A stretch of DNA of 64,000 nucleotides from JAPOXR01 sp963664715. Lineage in GTDB: Bacteria; Pseudomonadota; Alphaproteobacteria; Rhodobacterales; Rhodobacteraceae. Both the position numbers and the translations under genes were made by a program. The DNA lies in NCBI GenBank assembly GCA_963664715.2, contig CAXXUY010000016.1, forward strand, positions 255,161 through 319,160. The letters run 5' to 3'. The notes under the pieces are model-generated. The model was not told where the DNA came from and made no database searches. It was given only the letters and a program-made list of their open reading frames with translations. This document shows, one piece after another, positions 8,683 through 17,647 of the stretch. Each line of letters starts with the position of its first letter. Position 1 is the first letter of the stretch.

Positions 8683-8718
8683 ACTATATCATTGCCGCAG
8701 GAAATTGAACGATTCAAT
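8683..8718 (-). promoter_or_regulatory. Candidate promoter and operator of the pot-amine dehydrogenase operon
   Basis: On the minus strand a TATAGT hexamer (8688-8683) lies about 65 bases before the potA start. Centred 23 bases further upstream is a perfect inverted repeat, ATTGAA-CGA-TTCAAT (8704-8718), covering the place where a -35 element would be. No good TTGACA match is seen, so the promoter could be weak or activator-dependent, or the palindrome could be a repressor site. Assignment is by position and symmetry only. Confidence 0.4.
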
Positions 8719-8861
8719 GACCAGTGCATCTCGGGAGGTTGGATGCCGCCCCTCTGGATGCCGGTCGATCCGAGCCCGGGCGGCACAACGGGACGTTGCG
8801 ACCCTTCATCTGGATGAAGAATTATCACGCATTCCGGCGCGGCCGAAGAACTGGCCCGGAT

Positions 8862-9653
8862 TCATTTCAGGAAATTGGCACCCACGATTCTTCCGAATCC
8901 GGCCTTTTGCAGCAGGATCAACTCCTGTTCCGCACCAGCACTGTCGCCAGACAGTCCCGAAATCCGGTGTGTGAACGTTCCTTGCGCGTCCCATTTCCCC
9001 AGATATCGCAAGTCGGTTACGACATTTGCGTAGGAGATCCTGCGGTTCCGGTTTTCGCCGGCACCGACATGAACATCTCGTTCATCATCCAGAAATCGCA
9101 AATAGATCACATCCATTACGCCACTTCCGGCTACGGCCGAGTTTGCCTGCGGATCGATCTTGATTGCCCACCCCCTGTGTCCACCACTTGATGGAATGTC
9201 CTGTGCATTTACCGTGATCGGACTGGCAACACCGTACCTGTTGATCGCGTCCTTGATGGCATTGCGCTTGCTCCCAACGAGGAAGGCCTGTCCCTGAACG
9301 ATCATTTGTGGCGTATAGATCATCGGCTCTCCCCGTGACCGCGCGTAATCGCGCTGCCTCCGGGTGAAGGCCGGATCCGCCATTTCGTCCGTCCAACCGA
9401 GATAATCCCAGTAATCGACGTGGAAACCAAGCGGTAGCAGGCGCGCCGAATTCCTTGACATGAAAGTCAGGTCTCCCGGTTCCGCGCTGGCAAGTTCGGC
9501 AAGGAAATCGTCTGCCGGCGGACATGAAGAACAGCCTTGGGACGTATAGAGTTCAAGAACCACGAAGCCACCTGGCTGGGCCTGCGAAGCGCCAGCCGCC
9601 ATCAAACTCGACGTCAACGCCACCAGCATCACGACGAGACGCTTGATTCCCAT
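8862..9653 (-). CDS. DUF1223 secreted thioredoxin-like protein
   Basis: The 263-residue protein has a signal peptide (hydrophobic 5-21, ASQAQ near the cleavage site) followed by VVLELYTSQGCSSCPPADDF with Cys41 and Cys44, the hallmark of DUF1223. The family resembles periplasmic thioredoxin-fold proteins; its substrate is unknown. GFHVDYWDYLGWTDEMADP near 88-106 is another conserved family block. It follows acnA on the same strand after 79 bases, a pairing I associate with alphaproteobacteria, though no direct link to aconitase is known to me. Confidence 0.85.
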   Translation of the reverse strand: MGIKRLVVMLVALTSSLMAAGASQAQPGGFVVLELYTSQGCSSCPPADDFLAELASAEPGDLTFMSRNSARLLPLGFHVDYWDYLGWTDEMADPAFTRRQRDYARSRGEPMIYTPQMIVQGQAFLVGSKRNAIKDAINRYGVASPITVNAQDIPSSGGHRGWAIKIDPQANSAVAGSGVMDVIYLRFLDDERDVHVGAGENRNRRISYANVVTDLRYLGKWDAQGTFTHRISGLSGDSAGAEQELILLQKAGFGRIVGANFLK

Positions 9654-9732
9654 CCCAGAGTCCTTTCATTCGCCTGCCCAAGGCGATCATCTGTCATTGC
9701 CAGGCACCACCTTGGTCCTGACAAGATCGCAA

Positions 9733-12429
9733 TCAAGCGGCCTTCGCAAGCCTTCTCAAGACAAATTGAAGAACTCCGCCATTGTTGAGATAGTCGACTT
9801 CGACTTCCGTATCGACCCGGCAGCGAAGGGGTATGCGCCTCAAGTCACCGGTGGAGGAGCTGATCTCGCAGCTTGCCTCCATCAGAGGCCTTATCCCGTC
9901 CTCGAGGCCCTTGATCGTGACTGTCTCGTCGCCGACAAGGTTCAACTGCAGGAAATCGTCCTCGTTCATGAACTCGAACGGTACCACTCCCATTCCAACC
10001 AGATTTGAACGATGGATTCGCTCAAAGCCCATCGCGATTGCAGCCCTTACACCCAGCAGCCTCGTGCCCTTAGCGGCCCAATCCCTGGATGAACCGGCTC
10101 CATATTGCCTACCCGCAAACACGACCAGGGGAGTTCCCTGCTCCATGAATTCCATCGCGGCTTCAAATATGGATTTCTGATTTCCATCGGGACCGATCGT
10201 AAATCCGCCCTCCACGTTATCCAGCATCTTGTTTCGCAATCTGATGTTGGCGAAGGTTCCCCGCATCATGACTTCGTGGTTGCCCCGGCGTGCACCGTAT
10301 GAGTTGAAGAGACGCCTCTGGACCTGCCGCTCGACAAGATACTTCCCGGCCGGTGACTCTGCAGCGAATGTCCCTGCCGGTGATATGTGGTCAGTTGTCA
10401 CCATGTCACCGAGAATCGCAATGATCCGTGCGTCGACAATGTCCGTGATTCCCGGCGGCTCCATCGTGATTCCGTCGAAATATGGCGGATTCCTTACATA
10501 GGTTGACGATGCTGGCCAATCGTATGTCTGGCTGACCGGCGCCGGAACGGACTGCCATCTCTCGTCACCCAGGAATACGTCCGCATACTTTTTCTCGAAC
10601 GCTTCCCTCGTTACAGTCTTGTCCACAAGCTGGGCAATTTCCTCGCTCGTTGGCCAGATATCCCTCAAATACACTTTACGGCCGTCATTTCCGATTCCCA
10701 AGGGAGCACTGGTCAGGTCGATATTCATGTCGCCAGTCAGGGCATATGCGATCACCAGCGGTGGAGACGCGAGATAGTTGGCTCTCACAAGCGGATTGAT
10801 CCGCCCTTCGAAATTCCGGTTTCCGGAAAGCACGGACACGGCAACCAGATTGTCCTTCTCGATCGCCTGGGAAATCTCCTCGGACAGCGGCCCGGAATTA
10901 CCGATACAAGTCGTGCACCCGTAGCCGACCAGATTGAATCCGATCGCATCCAGATCTTCCTGTAGCCCCGAAGCCTCCAGGTATTCTGTAACGACCTTGG
11001 AACCCGGCGCGAGCGAAGTCTTGACCCAGGGTTTGCTGGTCAGCCCAAGCCGCCGCGCGTTGCGGGCAATCAGCCCGGCACCAATCATGACGTACGGGTT
11101 GGACGTGTTGGTGCAAGATGTGATTGAGGCAATCACGACAGATCCGTCGTGCAGCGAATAGTCCTGCCCGTCGACTTGCTGTGCTGGACTGCCGGCCGGA
11201 ACCATGGCGCGGTGTTCTTGCGCCACGTTCCTGAATGCCGCCGCCGCCTTGTCCAAGGGCGTATGATCTTGCGGCCGTCTTGGTCCCGAGATTGCCGGAA
11301 CGACCGAGCCAAGGTCAAGGTGGAGCCGGTCGGAATACACCGTGTTGCGTGCCGGACCCCGCCAAATCCTGTTCTCCTTGGCATATGCCTCAACGAGTTC
11401 GACGACCTCCTCGCTCCGGCCGCTCTGCCTCAGATACCGCAAAGTCTCGTTGTCCACCGGGAAGAAACCGCAGGTGGCGCCGTACTCAGGTGCCATATTC
11501 GCAATTGTTGCCCTGTCGGCGACCGAGAGTTGGTCCAACCCCGATCCAAAAAATTCGACAAATTTGCCTACGACACCTCTTTCCCTCAGCATCTTGACCA
11601 CTGTTAGCACCAGATCCGTCGCCGTCCGGCCTTCAGCCAGCCTTCCGGAAATCTCGAAACCGACCACCTCGGGAATCAGCATGGAAAACGGCTGGCCCAG
11701 CATCGCCGCCTCCGCCTCGATCCCTCCAACTCCCCAACCGAGGACCGCGAGACCGTTGACCATCGTGGTATGGCTGTCGGTCCCCACAACAGTGTCCGGG
11801 AATGCAACCGTTTCGCCCGAACCGTCTTGTCCGCTCCAAACAGTACGGCTGAGGTATTCGAGATTTACCTGGTGACAGATTCCGGTCCCAGGTGGGACAA
11901 CTCGAAAATTCTCAAATGCGGCCTGCCCCCATTTCAGGAACTTGTATCGCTCCATATTCCGTTCGTATTCGAGTTCGACATTCGCGCGGAACGCTCGCGG
12001 GTTGCCGAACTGGTCAATTGAAACCGAGTGATCGATGACCAGGTCCACCGGGACCTGCGGATTGATGCGGGTCGGATCTCCTCCCAGGGACTGGATCCCG
12101 TCGCGCATCGCCGCCAGATCCACTACGGCCGGGACACCCGTGAAGTCCTGCATCAGGACCCTGCCAGGCCGGAAGGAAATCTCGGCGGCCGAACGGCCAC
12201 CCTCGTTGCACCAATTCGAAAACGCCGAAATATCTGCGTCGCGGACGGTTTTCCCGTCCCTGAACCTCAACAGGTTTTCCAGAACGATGGACAGCGATGC
12301 CGGCAACCGTGAAAATTCGCCGAGTCCGAGTTGCTCCGCAGCGGTGATTGAATAGTATCCGTAGGTCGTCGACCCGACCTTCAGTTGTCGCCGAGTGGCA
12401 TGCGACGCCTTGCCGATTGATAGTTTCAT
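9733..12429 (-). CDS. acnA: Aconitate hydratase A
   Basis: The 898-residue enzyme isomerises citrate to isocitrate in the TCA cycle. The 4Fe-4S ligands are visible in SCTNTSNP and in GYGCTTCIGNSGPL. PDTVVGTDSHTTMVNGLAVLG in the first half and the C-terminal swivel domain with GAGSSRDWAAKGTRLLGVRA identify the AcnA/IRP type rather than AcnB. The start at 12429 (MKLSIGKASHATRR) has a purine-rich GAGGAC just upstream; a longer reading to 12489 lacks family support. The gene is divergent from ccmA across a 0.5-kb gap. Confidence 0.95.
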   Translation of the reverse strand: MKLSIGKASHATRRQLKVGSTTYGYYSITAAEQLGLGEFSRLPASLSIVLENLLRFRDGKTVRDADISAFSNWCNEGGRSAAEISFRPGRVLMQDFTGVPAVVDLAAMRDGIQSLGGDPTRINPQVPVDLVIDHSVSIDQFGNPRAFRANVELEYERNMERYKFLKWGQAAFENFRVVPPGTGICHQVNLEYLSRTVWSGQDGSGETVAFPDTVVGTDSHTTMVNGLAVLGWGVGGIEAEAAMLGQPFSMLIPEVVGFEISGRLAEGRTATDLVLTVVKMLRERGVVGKFVEFFGSGLDQLSVADRATIANMAPEYGATCGFFPVDNETLRYLRQSGRSEEVVELVEAYAKENRIWRGPARNTVYSDRLHLDLGSVVPAISGPRRPQDHTPLDKAAAAFRNVAQEHRAMVPAGSPAQQVDGQDYSLHDGSVVIASITSCTNTSNPYVMIGAGLIARNARRLGLTSKPWVKTSLAPGSKVVTEYLEASGLQEDLDAIGFNLVGYGCTTCIGNSGPLSEEISQAIEKDNLVAVSVLSGNRNFEGRINPLVRANYLASPPLVIAYALTGDMNIDLTSAPLGIGNDGRKVYLRDIWPTSEEIAQLVDKTVTREAFEKKYADVFLGDERWQSVPAPVSQTYDWPASSTYVRNPPYFDGITMEPPGITDIVDARIIAILGDMVTTDHISPAGTFAAESPAGKYLVERQVQRRLFNSYGARRGNHEVMMRGTFANIRLRNKMLDNVEGGFTIGPDGNQKSIFEAAMEFMEQGTPLVVFAGRQYGAGSSRDWAAKGTRLLGVRAAIAMGFERIHRSNLVGMGVVPFEFMNEDDFLQLNLVGDETVTIKGLEDGIRPLMEASCEISSSTGDLRRIPLRCRVDTEVEVDYLNNGGVLQFVLRRLAKAA

Positions 12430-12930
12430 TGTCCTCGAACATCCGTCAATTCCACCGACCTTAATCCAACGTAAACCCAGTAACGTCAAGGCGAACCGCC
12501 GCCTTGTACCGCGCTGACGACTGCCACGGGAATATTGTGCGGTTCAACTGTCCGGGTTCACGATTGCGCGATGACGCCGCGGCAGCACGGTGTTCGGGCA
12601 GTTGCGACGGGTTGCTGTTCGGACCGGGCCCAAATGTCATGAGAATGGCAATCAGCAATTGCCGGCCGGTTGCTTGTTGATCTCCTGGTCAAGGCAGCCT
12701 GCAAATGTGCTGAATCGGCCGCAACACCCCGGCAGCCGGATCACGGGAGCGCAGCACCCTCGTACTGTCTGACAATCGCCGTCTTCAACCTGTCAGTATG
12801 CCAGTCAGTCTGCACGCGGCACTGCCCTTGACTCCAATTCGACTTGAAGGTTGCGAAAAAGCTGCAAGGAATGAATACGTGACCGCATTGGTGCCACCCG
12901 CCGGGGAATCCAGGCCAATGGACCGCCCAA
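12430..12930. other. Intergenic region between acnA and ccmA
   Basis: About 500 bases between two divergent genes. Short open frames on both strands show no family resemblance, and I could not assign a convincing -35/-10 pair for either gene, an RNA gene or a terminator. It must hold both promoters, since the two transcription units point away from each other. Confidence 0.5.
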
Positions 12931-13578
12931 ATGGCAAGGAACGAGGAATTGCAATTCAACACTGCAGGTCTGCTGGAAGTTCGGGCAAACAACATCTCCT
13001 GCCTGAGGGGCGGAAGGCGCGTGCTCCGCAACATTACATTCAAGGTAAACTCCGGTCAGTGCCTCGAAATAAGCGGACCAAATGGTTCGGGAAAATCGAC
13101 ACTGCTCAGGACACTTGCAGGCATCGGCCAACTTGCCAGCGGATCAGTCCGTGTGCCCCGGGACGACCTGGCATATCTTGGTCATCAGGATGGGCTCAAG
13201 GGCGACCTTACGGTCGCGGAGAACATACGTTTCTGGGCCGATGTTCATGGCAGGCGGTTTCATGAAGAACTCGTGCAGCAATTTGATTTGTCGTCCATGT
13301 TGGATCGCCAGGTACGCCACCTGTCTTCCGGGCAACGCAAACGCGTGGCACTTGTGTCGCTCTTCTCCTGCGCACCGGGAGTCTGGCTGTTGGATGAACC
13401 GCTGACCGCGCTGGATTCCACCTGGGCAGACAGGGTCATTGATACAATTGCGGACCATTGTGCAACGGGCGGGATCGTGGTCATGACGATGCTGTCGCGT
13501 TCCATGCCGGGAATTGCGGATCACCTTGAAATTTCCGGCGGGTCAGCCGACATGCAGGACAACGAGGTGCCGACTTGA
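12931..13578 (+). CDS. ccmA: Heme exporter ATP-binding protein
   Basis: The 215-residue ABC ATPase has Walker A GPNGSGKST at 49-57, the short signature LSSGQRKR and Walker B VWLLDEPLTALD, with the CcmA hallmark LEVRANNISCLRGGRRVL near 15-32. CcmA with CcmB and CcmC releases holo-CcmE during cytochrome c maturation (system I). It is the first gene of ccmABCDG. The first 12 residues are longer than usual, so an internal start is possible. Confidence 0.93.
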   Translation: MARNEELQFNTAGLLEVRANNISCLRGGRRVLRNITFKVNSGQCLEISGPNGSGKSTLLRTLAGIGQLASGSVRVPRDDLAYLGHQDGLKGDLTVAENIRFWADVHGRRFHEELVQQFDLSSMLDRQVRHLSSGQRKRVALVSLFSCAPGVWLLDEPLTALDSTWADRVIDTIADHCATGGIVVMTMLSRSMPGIADHLEISGGSADMQDNEVPT

Positions 13579-14231
13579 GGTCACTGTTGCTCCGCGAACT
13601 GAAACTTGCCTTCCTTACCAAGGGAGGATTCGGACTGCCCCTGGTCTTCTACCTGGCGATTGCAGTACTGATTCCGCTCGGGATCGGACCTGATACGGAA
13701 GTCCACCGTATGATTTCGATCGGAGTTCTGTGGGCGGCAGCACTGCTTGCGAACCTCGTGTCGTTGCAACGGCTGTTTCAGGAGGACATCGACGATGGAA
13801 CCCTGGAAAGGCTGGTTGCGGCACCCCTGCCCTTGGAAGCGTTCACCTTGGCAAAGATCGTTTCATGCTGGCTCGCAACCGGCCTGCCGATCTGCCTGAT
13901 CGCGCCGCTGATCGGGGTTCTGCTCAATCTTCCGCAGGGGACCGGGATTGCCGTGTTGCTGACTCTCCTGGCCGGCACTCCCGCCCTGAGTGCAATCGGC
14001 GTGCTGGGAGCCGCTTTGACGGCGGGCACGACTCGCGGAGCCATGCTTGCTTCGGTGCTGGTCGTGCCATTCTGCATTCCAACCCTGATCTTCGGCAGTA
14101 TTGCTGCTGCGTCGTTGTCGGCCGGGGCAGACGCATCGGAACCAGTTGCCGCAGTTCTCGCAATTTCGCTTGCCTGCGCGGCGCTGATTCCATTTGCGTC
14201 CGCCAGGGTGCTGCGTATTAACCTACAGTAG
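13575..14231 (+). CDS. ccmB: Heme exporter permease
   Basis: The 218-residue membrane protein has six hydrophobic segments and the opening pattern LLLRELKLAF, typical of CcmB. The block LFQEDIDDGTLERLVAAPLP near 71-90 is a strong family signature. It overlaps the end of ccmA by four bases and is expected to be the membrane part of the CcmAB ATPase. Confidence 0.93.
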   Translation: MRSLLLRELKLAFLTKGGFGLPLVFYLAIAVLIPLGIGPDTEVHRMISIGVLWAAALLANLVSLQRLFQEDIDDGTLERLVAAPLPLEAFTLAKIVSCWLATGLPICLIAPLIGVLLNLPQGTGIAVLLTLLAGTPALSAIGVLGAALTAGTTRGAMLASVLVVPFCIPTLIFGSIAAASLSAGADASEPVAAVLAISLACAALIPFASARVLRINLQ

Positions 14232-14259
14232 AGGCGCAAGGTCATAGTCCGGGCTGCCA

Positions 14260-15015
14260 ATGTCCGAACCAAAATCGAGAATCTCCGTGTCAATCTGGCA
14301 ATTTGCAAACCCAACACGCTTCATGAGAGCTACAGATCGACTGATGGTGGTTCTCTGGTCTCTTGCGGGCATCCTGGTAATTGCCGGTCTGGGCTGGGGT
14401 TTCTTCCGCACTCCACCCGATGCAGTACAGGGGTCAACGGTCAAGATCATCTATCTGCATGTTCCTTCGGCGCTGATTGCAATCAATGCCTGGCTCATGA
14501 TGCTGATCGCATCGCTCATCTGGCTGGTTCGCAGGCACCATGTGTCCGCTCTCGCAGCCAAGGCAGCCGCACCGGCGGGAGCATGCATGACGGCTATGGC
14601 GATCATCACGGGAGCGATCTGGGGCAAGCCGATGTGGGGGACCTACTGGGCGTGGGATCCCCGTCTTACATCCTTCCTGATCCTGTTCGTGAGCTATGCC
14701 GGCTACATTGCCCTCTGGAACAGTTCCGACGACAGGAACAGGACGGCTGACCTCGCAGCTTATCTTTGCCTTTTCGGTTCGGTATTTGCATTGCTGTCGA
14801 GGTATTCGGTTATTTTCTGGTCGCAGGGCCTCCACCAGGGTTCGACCTTGTCTCTCGACAGTGCCACTCACATTCACGACGTCTACTATTATCCGCTCCT
14901 GCTCTGCATGGGAGGTTTTGTCGTGCTTTTCTTGGCGCTCGTCGTCGAAGGGACTCGAACCGAAATCAGAAAGCACCAGATCGAGAACATCCTTGCGCGG
15001 GAGACGGTTGCATGA
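14260..15015 (+). CDS. ccmC: Heme-handling cytochrome c maturation protein
   Basis: The 251-residue protein has six membrane helices and the tryptophan-rich WWD-type motif WGTYWAWDPRLTS, which with periplasmic histidines (IYLHVPSA before it, THIHDVYYYPL after it) presents heme to CcmE. An N-terminal hydrophilic extension precedes the first helix. The stop overlaps the start of ccmD (ATGA). Confidence 0.93.
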   Translation: MSEPKSRISVSIWQFANPTRFMRATDRLMVVLWSLAGILVIAGLGWGFFRTPPDAVQGSTVKIIYLHVPSALIAINAWLMMLIASLIWLVRRHHVSALAAKAAAPAGACMTAMAIITGAIWGKPMWGTYWAWDPRLTSFLILFVSYAGYIALWNSSDDRNRTADLAAYLCLFGSVFALLSRYSVIFWSQGLHQGSTLSLDSATHIHDVYYYPLLLCMGGFVVLFLALVVEGTRTEIRKHQIENILARETVA

Positions 15016-15173
15016 TTCCCGATCTAGGAAAATACCAGGCTGAGGTTCTGTCTGCCTATGCAGTTACCATTTTCCTGCTGGTCGTCATGGTCGCCGTCAC
15101 GCTTTCCGGGTCCATTCGTGCGACTCGGAAGCTGAAGGAATTGAAACACAACCCGGATGATGAGGCGGATTAA
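15012..15173 (+). CDS. ccmD: Small heme exporter protein
   Basis: A 53-residue single-span membrane protein starting MIPDLGKYQAEVLSAYAV, with a hydrophobic helix near 17-33 and a basic tail. This matches CcmD, which stabilises CcmABC with CcmE. The start overlaps the ccmC stop (ATGA) and its last 17 bases overlap ccmG. Size, position between ccmC and ccmG, and topology all agree; the sequence itself is weakly conserved in the family. Confidence 0.88.
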   Translation: MIPDLGKYQAEVLSAYAVTIFLLVVMVAVTLSGSIRATRKLKELKHNPDDEAD

Positions 15174-15732
15174 TCCAATCGTCGTGCTGCCGGCGATCCT
15201 GTTTGCAGGATTTGTCGGCATCATGTCGCAACAGCTTCTGCACGGAAGCGACGACTCCCTGCCCTCCGCGCTGGTCGGAAGGACCGTTCCCGGTTTCGAG
15301 TTGAAACCGTTGGGGAACCTCGCACCTCCGACTGCGGACGAACTCCTTGTCCCCGGTACAAAACTTGTCAATTTCTGGGCCAGCTGGTGCGGTCCATGCC
15401 GCGTTGAACATCCCAACCTCGTGGCCCTTGCAAGTGCCGGGATTCCGATTCTTGGAGTCAACTACAAGGATACCGAAGACAAAGGGCTGGGCTTCCTCAG
15501 GGAATTGGGAAATCCCTACATCATGACGGGAGCAGACCCGGATGGCAGGATTGCAATCGACTGGGGCGTATATGGCATCCCCGAGACATTTGTCGTCGAC
15601 GGCGAAGGAATAGTACGCCTTCGGCATGCCGGCCCCATAACCGGTCGGGTGCTCCAGGAGACGATCTTGCCCGAGATCCGGAGACTGAACCGGGGTAAGG
15701 ACAAGGCGGTCCAGGCACGGGCAAGCCAGTGA
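15157..15732 (+). CDS. ccmG: Thiol:disulfide interchange protein CcmG/DsbE
   Basis: The 191-residue protein has one N-terminal membrane anchor (about 7-24) and a periplasmic thioredoxin domain with the active site WCGPC at 77-81. The DsbE-type block GVNYKDTEDKGLGFLRELGNPY separates it from general thioredoxins. It reduces apocytochrome c or its partners. The end overlaps the GTG of pyrC by four bases (GTGA). ccmE, ccmF and ccmH are not in this window. Confidence 0.93.
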   Translation: MMRRINPIVVLPAILFAGFVGIMSQQLLHGSDDSLPSALVGRTVPGFELKPLGNLAPPTADELLVPGTKLVNFWASWCGPCRVEHPNLVALASAGIPILGVNYKDTEDKGLGFLRELGNPYIMTGADPDGRIAIDWGVYGIPETFVVDGEGIVRLRHAGPITGRVLQETILPEIRRLNRGKDKAVQARASQ

Positions 15733-16790
15733 ATCTCATCATTCGAAGACCCGATGATATGCATCTCCATCTGCGGGACGGTGCCATCCTGAAGAGCGTC
15801 ATAGGGGCAACCGCCTCAAATTTCGGACGCGCAATCATCATGCCGAACCTCTCGCCGCCCGTAACGACGGCCGCCGCCGCCATCGCATACAGAAAGCGAA
15901 TTCTGGCAGTCCTGCCGGAGTTTTCATCCTTTGATCCGTTGATGACGGTCTACCTGACAGACAACACAGACCCTGCAGACGTAGGAGAGGCAATCGCAGG
16001 TGGCCATATCTCCGCGGTCAAGCTCTACCCTGCCGGCTCCACGACCAACTCGCAAAGCGGCGTTACCGACATTGAAAGAACCCGGGACGTCCTGGCTGTC
16101 CTGGCCGAAACCTCCACTCCCCTCTGCGTCCATGGTGAAGTCTCGGATTTCGGTGTTGACGTCTTTGACCGTGAGAAGATCTTTATCGACCGAGTCCTGG
16201 AGAAGATAGTTTCCTGGGAACCCAGCCTTCCCATCGTTCTGGAACACGTAACAACGGCAGATGGCATAGAGTTTGTCAGGTCAAACCATCCCCAGACTGC
16301 AGCGACAATCACCGTTCATCACCTGATCCTGAACCGCAATCACATGTTCCTGGGCGGATTGCGGCCTCACTATTACTGCCTGCCCGTTGCCAAGCGCGAA
16401 CAACACAGGCAGGCGCTGCTTGAAGCGGCAACCGGCAGAGAAACCGCGTTCTTCCTGGGAACCGACAGCGCACCACACCTGGCAAGCGACAAGGAAACTT
16501 CCGTGGGATGTGCCGGAATCTTCACAGCTCCGGTTGCACTATCCTGCCTTGCACATGTTTTCGAAGATGCCGGGGCCCTCCAATGCCTGGAGGAATTCGC
16601 CTCCATCAATGGTCCTCGCTTTTATGGACTTGAGCCCAGTCCGGAAACTGTGGAACTCAGGAAAAGGGCTGCACCGATACCGGTGGCCCACGAGTTGCCG
16701 GTCGGAGATGACAGAATCATCATCTTTGATCCGGGATTCAACCTGTATTGGGAGGTCGTACGGAACGAGGGGATTCACAATGAAAACTAG
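15729..16790 (+). CDS. pyrC: Dihydroorotase (class II)
   Basis: The 353-residue enzyme makes dihydroorotate from carbamoyl aspartate in pyrimidine synthesis. Zinc ligands and catalytic residues are seen in DDMHLHLRDG (9-18), the carboxylated lysine region AVKLYPAG, VHGEVSD, VLEHVTT, and GTDSAPH near the end. The length fits the PyrC type rather than the longer class I. It starts with GTG overlapping the ccmG stop and overlaps pyrE by 11 bases, so it sits in a mixed ccm-pyr transcription unit. Confidence 0.94.
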   Translation: MNLIIRRPDDMHLHLRDGAILKSVIGATASNFGRAIIMPNLSPPVTTAAAAIAYRKRILAVLPEFSSFDPLMTVYLTDNTDPADVGEAIAGGHISAVKLYPAGSTTNSQSGVTDIERTRDVLAVLAETSTPLCVHGEVSDFGVDVFDREKIFIDRVLEKIVSWEPSLPIVLEHVTTADGIEFVRSNHPQTAATITVHHLILNRNHMFLGGLRPHYYCLPVAKREQHRQALLEAATGRETAFFLGTDSAPHLASDKETSVGCAGIFTAPVALSCLAHVFEDAGALQCLEEFASINGPRFYGLEPSPETVELRKRAAPIPVAHELPVGDDRIIIFDPGFNLYWEVVRNEGIHNEN

Positions 16791-17439
16791 CCTCGATGAA
16801 TGCTCCCGGCGAACTGCTCAGTTGCTTCTCGAAATTGACGCGGTCCGGTTCAGGGCCGAGGATCCGTTCCGGCTGGCATCCGGCAGACTGTCACCTGTCT
16901 ATGTCGATTGTAGGCGGATCATTTCATTTCCGGAAGCCAGGTCCGAAATCTCCGACATGCTGGTACAGTTGATCGTCCAGGATGCAGGCACAGGCAGAAT
17001 TGACAATATTGCCGGAGGAGAGACGGCCGGGATTCCGTTCGCGGCATTCGTGGCAGAACGGATGGGTCTACCCATGTCCTACATTCGCAAGAAGCCTAAG
17101 GGATACGGCAGAAATGCACGCATTGAAGGTGAGATCCTTCCCCGCCAGCGTGTCCTGCTGATTGAGGACCTGGCAACGGACGGAGGCTCAAAACTCGGCT
17201 TTGTCAATGCAATACGCGAGTTTGGTGCAGAATGTACAGAAGTGATCGTTGTATTCCATTACGGGATCTTCCCTGAAGCAGAGGCGGAACTGTCCAGAAA
17301 CCGGATCAGGATTCACAGTTTGTGCACATGGGGCGACATACTTGCCGTCGGGAGCGAACGTGGTCTCATCGACACGCAGACCATTCGAATTGTGCGGGAC
17401 TTTCTCGGCCGGCCCCAGGAATGGAAGCCATCCGACTGA
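16780..17439 (+). CDS. pyrE: Orotate phosphoribosyltransferase
   Basis: The 219-residue enzyme joins orotate to PRPP. The PRPP-binding loop is VLLIEDLATDGGSK, and the flexible basic segment YIRKKPKGYGRNARIEG carries the catalytic lysines. The ATG at 16780, inside the end of pyrC, gives the family's normal length and N-terminus; the same frame is open further upstream, but that part is a shadow of pyrC. Confidence 0.94.
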   Translation: MKTSLDECSRRTAQLLLEIDAVRFRAEDPFRLASGRLSPVYVDCRRIISFPEARSEISDMLVQLIVQDAGTGRIDNIAGGETAGIPFAAFVAERMGLPMSYIRKKPKGYGRNARIEGEILPRQRVLLIEDLATDGGSKLGFVNAIREFGAECTEVIVVFHYGIFPEAEAELSRNRIRIHSLCTWGDILAVGSERGLIDTQTIRIVRDFLGRPQEWKPSD

Positions 17440-17554
17440 CAAAATGAACTGAATCCGGTTTTGCACCAATTTACCCGGAATTTGGCGACTCTTCCATATA
17501 TGTTGTGGAATCAATCCTAAGAACTGCTTAATATGGTCGGAACTCCGGCGCCGG

Positions 17555-17563
17555 TTTTCCACA
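17555..17563 (+). promoter_or_regulatory. DnaA-box-like nonamer upstream of dnaB
   Basis: TTTTCCACA matches the relaxed DnaA box TTWTNCACA and lies 85 bases before the dnaB start, in an AT-richer gap between pyrE and dnaB. A second, poorer match (TTCCACA on the other strand) lies near 17504-17510. A single box can occur by chance. No AT-rich unwinding region or box cluster is seen, so I do not call an origin. Confidence 0.3.
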
Positions 17564-17647
17564 GTTTTTGCACCCGAACATACATTTTGCATTTCAGGTT
17601 AATCACTGCGATCACGAACCGGTTGCGAGTTGGGATGGAGGCCGTTC

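Noticed and set aside
17440..17647. The AT-richer gap before dnaB as a replication origin
   Set aside because: Only one good DnaA-box match, no cluster, no dnaA, dnaN, hemE or parAB nearby.
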